Shown here piece after piece: positions 7,375 to 13,282 of a stretch of 16,243 bases of DNA (position 1 is its first letter; every line of letters begins with the position of its first letter). A program made the translations under genes and the position numbers. Below the pieces are notes generated by a model that was not told where the DNA came from, searched no databases, and worked only from the letters and a program-made list of their open reading frames with translations. The stretch covers positions 1 through 16,243 of the forward strand of contig JAKSOY010000089.1 of the NCBI GenBank assembly GCA_024405255.1. The letters are read 5' to 3'. Origin of the DNA: Kiritimatiellia bacterium (GTDB lineage: Bacteria; Verrucomicrobiota; Kiritimatiellia; RFP12; UBA1067).

Positions 7375-8703
7375 TTACAGTTTTTCTGCCGCGCGACGCA
7401 GACGCGCAACCACCTTTTCACGACCGAGGATTTCGCACATCTCGAAGAGTCCGATACCCTCGCCACGCCCCGAAACCGCCACGCGGATCGGATGCACCCA
7501 AGGACCCATGCCCTGACCCTGCGAAAGTTCCTTGACCATCGCCTCGCCGGCGGCTGCCGTGAACGGTTCAAGCTTCTCGAAACGCGCCACGAGGTCGAGG
7601 AGCGTCTCCTTGACGCCCGGCTTGTTCAGGCGCTTCTCGACGGCCTTTTCGTCCATCGGGAAATCGTCCGTAAGGAACGGCGCCACCATACCGGGAATGT
7701 CGTTCCAGAACTTCGTGCGAATCTGCAGCTGATCGAGCAGCAGGTCCTGCTGCGCAGACGCGAGCGCGGTAAAGCCCGCGAAGTCGAAACCCGCCGCCGT
7801 GACCTGCTTTTCGAACTCGGCCCGATACGTCTCCTTCGACGCACGGCGGATGTATTCGCCGTTCATCCACTGGAGTTTCTTGATGTCGAACTTCGCCGCC
7901 GTGACGTGCACCTTTTCAATGTCGAAGAGCTGCACCATCTCGTCCTTCGTGAGCACCTCGCGGTCGTCGCCCGGGTTCCAGCCCAAAAGCAGCAGATAGT
8001 TGAAGAGCGCTTCCGGCAGATAGCCGTTGTCGCGGAACTCGCCCACGAACGCCGCGCCGTCGCGCTTCGAATAGGGCTTGCCCTGCGCGTTGACGATCAT
8101 CGAGAGGTGCCCATACTTCGGCGGTGTCGCGCCGAGCGCCTTGAAGAGCTCGATGTGCTTGAATGTGTTCTCGACGTGGTCGTCGCCGCGGATGACGTGC
8201 GTCACGCCCTGGTCGATGTCGTCCACCACGTTCGCCAGATGGAAGATCGGCGATCCGTCGGACCGCACGATTGCGAAGTCCGGCACGTCTTCGGCCTTCT
8301 TCTCCATGTGGCCCTTGACGATGTCGTCGTACGCAAGAACGCCTTCCTTCGGCATGCGGAACATGATGACCTTGCCCGTCTTGCCGTCACGCGAGGTCTT
8401 CTCCATCTCGTAGGCACGACCGTCGGCGAGCAGCTTCTTCACGCAATCCAGATGGCGCGCCACGTTCTTGGTCTGATAGAAAACCGGCTCGTCGCCGAGC
8501 CCGAGGCCGAGCCACTGCATGCACTCGAACAAGGCCTGAATGGCTTCGGGTGTCGAACGCTCGAGGTCCGTATCTTCCACGCGCAGCAGGAACTTGCCGC
8601 CCACGTGGCGCGCATAGAGCCAATTGTAGATGGCCGCGCGGATGTTGCCAATATGCACCTTCCCCGTCGGCGACGGGGCGAATCTCACTCTAATGTCTGA
8701 CAT
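7375..8703 (-). CDS. gltX: Glutamyl-tRNA synthetase (compact form)
   Basis: This 442-residue class I synthetase charges tRNA-Glu with glutamate in the cytoplasm. RVRFAPSPTGKVHIGN (5-20) carries the HIGH-type signature, LLRVEDTDLERSTPEAI (39-55) is the standard GluRS block, and GKPYSKRDG (208-216) is the KMSKS-loop variant. HVIRGDDHVENT (169-180) and the C-terminal helical anticodon-binding region are present. Compared with E. coli GluRS, about 30-35 residues are missing between ADGRAYE (93-99) and VIMFRMP (112-118). That stretch normally holds the zinc-site cysteines, and no Cys cluster remains. The start is fixed because the catalytic fold begins at residue 5. There is no Shine-Dalgarno sequence, and a TATAAT lies 11-16 nt upstream. 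Whether the enzyme is discriminating or can also charge tRNA-Gln cannot be judged from sequence alone. Confidence 0.96.
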   Translation of the reverse strand: MSDIRVRFAPSPTGKVHIGNIRAAIYNWLYARHVGGKFLLRVEDTDLERSTPEAIQALFECMQWLGLGLGDEPVFYQTKNVARHLDCVKKLLADGRAYEMEKTSRDGKTGKVIMFRMPKEGVLAYDDIVKGHMEKKAEDVPDFAIVRSDGSPIFHLANVVDDIDQGVTHVIRGDDHVENTFKHIELFKALGATPPKYGHLSMIVNAQGKPYSKRDGAAFVGEFRDNGYLPEALFNYLLLLGWNPGDDREVLTKDEMVQLFDIEKVHVTAAKFDIKKLQWMNGEYIRRASKETYRAEFEKQVTAAGFDFAGFTALASAQQDLLLDQLQIRTKFWNDIPGMVAPFLTDDFPMDEKAVEKRLNKPGVKETLLDLVARFEKLEPFTAAAGEAMVKELSQGQGMGPWVHPIRVAVSGRGEGIGLFEMCEILGREKVVARLRRAAEKL

Positions 8704-8713
8704 GATGGAGGAT

Positions 8714-8719
8714 ATTATA
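8714..8719 (-). promoter_or_regulatory. Perfect -10 box (TATAAT) just upstream of gltX
   Basis: TATAAT reads on the minus strand at 8719-8714. A start site about 7 nt downstream would fall near 8707, only a few bases before the ATG at 8703, which would give a leaderless or nearly leaderless message. No good -35 hexamer is seen at 16-18 bp spacing. The absence of any purine-rich ribosome site before the ATG fits this reading. Confidence 0.5.
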
Positions 8720-8927
8720 GCAAAACTCGGCGCAAAACGATAGCACCGAGTTCATGAATGAAAAAGACCCCGACTTGCCGTAGTACAGAATCCCTGGAAC
8801 CTCAAGTCCCAAGTGGGTGCCCCCACGAGCGGCGCATACGCCGCCCGCTTTAAGCTCCCGTCAAAAAATGAAGGTCAGAGAAATACACTGCCAAGTCCGC
8901 GTGCAAACCAGGGCCCACGCTTTTTTA

Positions 8928-9004
8928 GTGAATAACTAATAGGGAATAGTGAATAGGTTTAAGGTTAGAGGTTAGAGGTTAGAGGTTAGAGGTTAAAGGT
9001 TAGG
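8928..9004 (+). repeat. Heptamer tandem tract, 11 units, downstream of pheT
   Basis: Eleven consecutive 7-nt units fill 77 bp with no break in phase. On the plus strand they begin GTGAATA, ACTAATA, GGGAATA, GTGAATA, GGTTTAA, continue with four GGTTAGA, and end GGTTAAA and GGTTAGG. The core GGTTAGA copies are identical and the edges are degenerate. Such short heptameric intergenic repeats are known from cyanobacteria and other bacteria (STRR type). Relation to those families is a resemblance only. Confidence 0.85.
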
Positions 9005-9050
9005 GGACAGAATGAAAAGCTAGGGGGAGGATGGAAGTGATGTGAGACTA

Positions 9051-11477
9051 TTAGTTATCACGGACCTCGACCTTGAGATTGGTCTTGAGGGCGTCGACGA
9101 TGCGCGTGAACGCACGGTTGACTTCGTCGTCCGTCAGCGTACGGTTGTTGGCGCGGAACGCCAGCGAGTACGCGAACGAGCGGCGGCCCTTGCCGATCTC
9201 CTTCGAGGTGAAAATATCAAAGAGCGAAATGCCGATGAGTTCCGGCGGCGCCACCTTGCGGATGCACTTCTCAACCGCTTCGTGCGTCACGCCTTCGCCC
9301 GCGACGAACGCGATGTCGCGCGTGACCATCGGGAATGCGGGAACCGGCGACACCTTGCCCATCGCGTCGAAACGGCGCGTGAGCGGCTCGAGATCGAGTT
9401 CCGCCAACGCCATCTGCGTCGTCAGACGGAACGGGTGGCGCAACTTCGCCGACAACACACCCATCACACCGGCCGGACGACCATAGGCGCGGATTTCAAG
9501 CGCATTCGCAAAGGCCGGATGTTCCGTGGGACGGAACTCCAGACGCGCCACGTGAAGGCTGGTCGCCAACCGCTCCACCGCGCCCTTCATCCACAAGAGC
9601 GCCTCTTCCGCCGTCACGGGACGACGACGATCAAGCGCGCCTCGACCGACCGGACCCGTAAAGCCGAGCGCCAGGCGGTCCGCCTCGAACGGACGGCCGT
9701 CCTTTGCACGTCCGAACACGCGACCCAGTTCAAAGAGTTCCGCCGTTTCCAGCTGATGCGTGGCATTGCGTCCAAGCGAACCCATCAACTGCGGCAGCAA
9801 CGTATCGCGCAACACACCATACTCGGCGCTCACCGGATCCGGCAGCGCGAGACGCGCCGCCTGCGTTTCAGGACGATTGTCAAACTGATTGAGTTCGTCG
9901 ACCGACAGGAACGAATAGTGCATGCCTTCCGTGAACCCAAGCGCGAGGCAGGTCGCACGCACCTTCTCCTTCGCGCGGAACGGCGCATCGGAAAGCGACG
10001 AGACGCTCGGTGCGGACGGCATCGTATCCGGAATGTTGTCAAGACCGTAGAGGCGACCGATCTCCTCCACGAGGTCCGCCTCGAGAAGCAGGTCCCAACG
10101 CCAGCTCGGAATCGCAAACGTCGCCGACGTGTCCGTGCGCGCCACCGTCTTCAGCTGCAACGATTCGAGAATCGCCACCATGCGGTCCGCCGGAATGTCC
10201 ACGCCGATGAGACGACGCGCCCGCGCAAAATCAAGGGTCACATCCTCATTGAACGGCTTCGCGCGATTGTCGACATCCACCACGCCCTTCGCAATCACGG
10301 CCTTGCCGTACTTCTGCAACAGATGGCAGGCCCGACGGCTCGCCCAGTCGGCGAGGTCCTTGTCGACACCGCGGATATAGCGGTAGGACGATTCCGTACC
10401 GAGGCCCAGCGCCGTGGCCGTGGCCTTCGTCGTCTCCGGCTTGAAGAGTGCGCTCTCCACGAGCACGCGCGTCGTACCGGCGGCGATTTCGCTGCCTTCA
10501 CCGCCCATGATACCGGCAACCGCCGAGGGCTTTTCGGCATCCGCGATCACGAGCATGGACGGATCGAGCTTGCGCTCGACGCCGTCAAGCGTCTTGATCG
10601 TTTCACCCGGCGTCGCATCGCGCACAACGATCTTGCCGCCCGCAAGGGTCTTGTAGTCGAACGCATGCATCGGCTGTCCGCACTCGAGCATCACGTAGTT
10701 CGTGACGTCCACGAGCAGCCCCAGCGAACGGACTCCACACGCCTCGAGACGACGAGCCATGAAATCAGGCGACGGTCCGTCCTCGACGCTCGTCACGACA
10801 CGCGCCGTATAGCGCGGGCAACGCTCGGTATCGAGCACCTCGACCTTCACTTCGCCGTTGACATCGGTTTCGCTCTCCGTGAAATCAACCGCCGGCATCT
10901 TCATGGGACGTCCCAGCACCGCGCTGAATTCACGCGCAAGGCCGATGACGCTCAACGCATCGGGACGATTCCACGTCACTTCGATGTCGAACACCGTCTC
11001 GGGCTTTTCTCCGCCCACGACATCCCGCAGGAACGTGCCATTCGGCGTTTCCGGCGGGAACTCCATAATACCCTCGTGCGTACCGCCCGGCAGCATCAGC
11101 TCGGCGGACGAACAGAGCATGCCGAAGCTCTCGACACCCCGAAGCTTGCCCTTCTTGATCTTGAAACTGTTCTGAGGTCCGACCGCGCCGATCTTCGCAA
11201 AGGCGCTCTTGAGGCCGGCCCGGCAATTCGGCGCGCCGCAGACGACCTGCACCGTCTCCTTGCCGTCCGTCACCGTCGTCTTGTGCAGGTGCGTCCCCTC
11301 GATCACCTCGCACGTGAGCACTTCGCCAACGACGAAGAAATCGGAGAGCGGCTCCGGCCCAGACGTCTCGATCGCCTCCACCTGCAGGCCGCTACGCGTC
11401 AGGCGCTCCGCCAATTCCTGCACGGGAATATCGGACACATCAACGAATTCATTCAACCAACTAATCGGAAGTCTCAT
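9051..11477 (-). CDS. pheT: Phenylalanyl-tRNA synthetase beta subunit
   Basis: This 808-residue protein forms the alpha2-beta2 PheRS with PheS. The start MRLPISWLNEFVDV is typical of the family. Domains in order are the EMAP/OB-type tRNA-binding domain (about 40-155, with VVCGAPNCRAG and FGMLCSSAEL), the B3/B4 editing region (about 215-390, with LLVDVTNYVMLECGQPMHAF), B5 (about 405-475), the catalytic-like core (about 490-700), and the C-terminal FDX-ACB anticodon domain (about 712-805, from PMVTRDIAFV). Length and order are normal. pheS, usually just upstream, is not here; the upstream neighbour is the zinc-finger gene. The ATG has no Shine-Dalgarno sequence and is preceded within 8 bp by a heptamer repeat tract. 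The stop TAA is followed at once by TAG. Confidence 0.97.
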   Translation of the reverse strand: MRLPISWLNEFVDVSDIPVQELAERLTRSGLQVEAIETSGPEPLSDFFVVGEVLTCEVIEGTHLHKTTVTDGKETVQVVCGAPNCRAGLKSAFAKIGAVGPQNSFKIKKGKLRGVESFGMLCSSAELMLPGGTHEGIMEFPPETPNGTFLRDVVGGEKPETVFDIEVTWNRPDALSVIGLAREFSAVLGRPMKMPAVDFTESETDVNGEVKVEVLDTERCPRYTARVVTSVEDGPSPDFMARRLEACGVRSLGLLVDVTNYVMLECGQPMHAFDYKTLAGGKIVVRDATPGETIKTLDGVERKLDPSMLVIADAEKPSAVAGIMGGEGSEIAAGTTRVLVESALFKPETTKATATALGLGTESSYRYIRGVDKDLADWASRRACHLLQKYGKAVIAKGVVDVDNRAKPFNEDVTLDFARARRLIGVDIPADRMVAILESLQLKTVARTDTSATFAIPSWRWDLLLEADLVEEIGRLYGLDNIPDTMPSAPSVSSLSDAPFRAKEKVRATCLALGFTEGMHYSFLSVDELNQFDNRPETQAARLALPDPVSAEYGVLRDTLLPQLMGSLGRNATHQLETAELFELGRVFGRAKDGRPFEADRLALGFTGPVGRGALDRRRPVTAEEALLWMKGAVERLATSLHVARLEFRPTEHPAFANALEIRAYGRPAGVMGVLSAKLRHPFRLTTQMALAELDLEPLTRRFDAMGKVSPVPAFPMVTRDIAFVAGEGVTHEAVEKCIRKVAPPELIGISLFDIFTSKEIGKGRRSFAYSLAFRANNRTLTDDEVNRAFTRIVDALKTNLKVEVRDN

Positions 11478-11485
11478 TTGAAACA

Positions 11486-11541
11486 GTTAAAGGTTAAAGG
11501 TTAAAAGTTAAAGATTGAAGATTAAGGGTTAAGGGTTGAAA
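11486..11541 (+). repeat. Heptamer tandem tract, 8 units, immediately upstream of pheT
   Basis: Eight in-phase 7-nt units on the plus strand: GTTAAAG, GTTAAAG, GTTAAAA, GTTAAAG, ATTGAAG, ATTAAGG, GTTAAGG, GTTGAAA. They fill most of the 81-bp gap between the zinc-finger gene stop and the pheT ATG. In pheT mRNA sense they read as CTTTAAC repeats ending 8 nt before the start codon, so they replace the normal ribosome-site region. The units are related to, but not the same as, the GGTTAGA units beyond the other end of pheT. Confidence 0.85.
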
Positions 11542-11558
11542 AGTCGCCCATGCGTGAA

Positions 11559-13184
11559 TCAACCCTCGGGGGCGACTTCGGGCGCGGGCGCGGCCTCGGG
11601 AGCCGGCGCTTCAGGCGCGGGCGCTTCGGGCGCGGGCGCGGCCTCGGGAGCCGGCGCTTCAGGCGCGGGCGCTTCGGCTGTCGGTTCCGCAGGCTTCGCC
11701 GCCTCGGCCTTCGGCTTGCGCGGTTTCGGCGCCCAATGCGGATGCTCGGCCGGCGGCACAAGACCACCGTTCGTATAGCACACAAGATGGCCCTTCTCGA
11801 GCAGCCACATGATGTGGCCCTTCGTGTTCTGGGCCTTCGTCGCGTCGCCTTCCGACAGCGCGGTCACAACCGCACCCGGGGCGAGATCGAGATTCTCTTC
11901 GACATACTTCACGAGCGCGGCGAGTTCCGGAATCGCGTGCGTCGTATCGAGCGGCGTCGGCTTCACGGCCGTCACGAATTCGGGTCCACGCGGATCGTTC
12001 GCACGGAAGAACTGAAGCTTGCGATGGTGGAAGGCTCCGCGCAACGCAAAGAAGAGCGACGCCGGGAAACGCTTTTCCTTCTGAATCGCATCGCGGCACG
12101 CGAACACGAGACCGAGGTTCGAGGACTTCAACGCCATCTCGGCCGTCATATCCACCGCGCGCGGCTTCGTCATCAGCGCCGGAGCGAACATCCGGCGGAA
12201 CTCGCGTTCAGCCGCCTCGCGTTCGATCGCCGGCACTTCCGGCGCTTCGGCCGGAGCTGCCCCCTCCGCCGCACCTTCCGGTGCCGGAGCCGGGGCCGCA
12301 GCCGCGCCTTTACGACGGAAAATCGTCTTCTTCGTCATGGACTTGCGCCATTCCTCGACCACTTCGGGGTCGCGCACCATCTCGATGCGCGCACGATACG
12401 AGGCTTCGTCCATGTTCGGATAGCGCGTACGCAGCACTTCGCGCACACGGGCATCATAGCCGTGGAGGTTCGGCGGCCCCAGAAGGACACCGCTCAGACC
12501 GCAACGCGCGACACAGTTGAACTGGCCCTTCGGCGGTTCGCAGTCGACCTCTTCGCTCTCGTAGTAGTCGCCGAGATGGGCCGACAGCACGTGACTCAAG
12601 AGGTCCTCTTCATTGAACGCCACAAAGCCGCACGCCTTGCACTGATGGAACGCGATCGGCTCGGCGTCCTTCTTCGGCGCAATACGCAACACGCAGGCTT
12701 CCGGATGGTCGAGGAAGAAATACGCGAGCTGCTTCAAGGGATACGCCATGAACGGCTGGCTCTGGATCTTGCGGATGAACTCGCCGAGCTGCTTCTGGCC
12801 CGGGAGAATGCGCACATCGACGTCGAGCGGCTTCGTGAACGTACGCGGCGGACGATCCTCGCGGCGCGGACCGCGATCGTCACGGCGCGGGCCCCGATCG
12901 TCGCGTTCGCGACGAGGACCACCAAACGCCGGCTTCGGGCCACGCTCGTCACGACGGCCTTCGGCGGGTTTACCGAATCCAGGACGCGGTCCCCGCTCGT
13001 CACGACGCGGACGGTCGCCACGATCACGCCGTTCCTCGCGACGCTCCTCCTGCGCCTCGAAACGCGCGTACTTCGCCGTATCGTTCGGCTTGCCCTTCGC
13101 CCAGGCCGGGGTGAAATCAAACGACCCCAACGCACTCAGATCGAGTGCGCCGGTACCGCCCTGCTCATTGTTCTCTTCAGCCAT
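11559..13184 (-). CDS. Uncharacterised protein with Arg-rich disordered region, C2H2 zinc finger and Pro-Ala tail
   Basis: This is a 541-residue protein of unknown function. Residues about 45-113 are an Arg/Asp/Gly/Pro low-complexity region with repeated RRDERGPRP-like units, resembling RNA-binding disordered segments. Residues 182-203 form C-X2-C-X12-H-X4-H (Cys182, Cys185, His198, His203), the exact spacing of a classical C2H2 zinc finger. More Cys residues follow (215, 224, 228) in the conserved-looking stretch CVARCGLSGVLLGPPNLHG. Residues about 415-477 look like a winged helix (ALVKYVEENLDLAPGAVV...HIMWLLEKGHLV). The C-terminal tail, from about 495, is PAPEA repeats. I recall similar uncharacterised proteins in PVC genomes. 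A nucleic-acid-binding, perhaps RNA or ribosome-linked, role is inference. It has its own promoter at 13229-13257; a weak AAGG ribosome site lies 8 nt before the ATG. Confidence 0.85.
   Translation of the reverse strand: MAEENNEQGGTGALDLSALGSFDFTPAWAKGKPNDTAKYARFEAQEERREERRDRGDRPRRDERGPRPGFGKPAEGRRDERGPKPAFGGPRRERDDRGPRRDDRGPRREDRPPRTFTKPLDVDVRILPGQKQLGEFIRKIQSQPFMAYPLKQLAYFFLDHPEACVLRIAPKKDAEPIAFHQCKACGFVAFNEEDLLSHVLSAHLGDYYESEEVDCEPPKGQFNCVARCGLSGVLLGPPNLHGYDARVREVLRTRYPNMDEASYRARIEMVRDPEVVEEWRKSMTKKTIFRRKGAAAAPAPAPEGAAEGAAPAEAPEVPAIEREAAEREFRRMFAPALMTKPRAVDMTAEMALKSSNLGLVFACRDAIQKEKRFPASLFFALRGAFHHRKLQFFRANDPRGPEFVTAVKPTPLDTTHAIPELAALVKYVEENLDLAPGAVVTALSEGDATKAQNTKGHIMWLLEKGHLVCYTNGGLVPPAEHPHWAPKPRKPKAEAAKPAEPTAEAPAPEAPAPEAAPAPEAPAPEAPAPEAAPAPEVAPEG
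11581..11676 (-). repeat. Two perfect tandem copies of a 48-bp unit in the Pro-Ala tail
   Basis: Positions 11581-11628 and 11629-11676 are identical. The unit is 48 bp, a multiple of 3, so each copy adds 16 residues of PAPEA-type tail near the C-terminus of the zinc-finger protein without shifting frame. Perfect identity suggests a recent duplication, and a copy number that could vary between strains. Confidence 0.85.
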
Positions 13185-13228
13185 GCTCTTCGCCTTTTCG
13201 GATTCACCGATGAAATGAAAACTCGTAA

Positions 13229-13257
13229 ATTATCCTCTATCCCCTGCGAAAAGTCAA
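13229..13257 (-). promoter_or_regulatory. Sigma70-type promoter for the zinc-finger gene
   Basis: On the minus strand TTGACT (13257-13252) and GATAAT (13234-13229) are separated by exactly 17 bp. Each differs from consensus at one position. Transcription would start near 13222, leaving a leader of about 38 nt before the ATG at 13184. It lies in the 98-bp gap after parE, so the zinc-finger gene and possibly pheT can be expressed apart from parE. Confidence 0.72.
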
Positions 13258-13282
13258 TGAAAAACGCATAAAATCGTCTCCG

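Larger units (their letters stand above)
8704..9050. other. 347-bp intergenic region between pheT and gltX
   Basis: This region holds the gltX -10 box (8714-8719), two compact hairpins (GTGGG/CCCAC at 8813-8826 and GCGGCG/CGCCGC with a CATA loop at 8829-8844), and the heptamer tract at 8928-9004. An 11-bp inverted repeat, ATAACTAATAG, has arms at 8932-8942 and 9048-9058, the latter spanning the pheT stop. I see no coding sequence. Neither hairpin is followed by a T-tract on the minus strand, so no intrinsic pheT terminator is evident. Confidence 0.6.

Noticed and set aside
8899..8926. Terminator-like hairpin GCGTG/CACGC followed by six Ts on the plus strand
   Set aside because: No plus-strand gene ends nearby, the stem is only 5 bp with a 12-nt loop, and it points the wrong way for pheT.
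8928..9004. CRISPR array
   Set aside because: The units are 7 nt with no spacers; this is a simple tandem repeat, and no cas genes are present.
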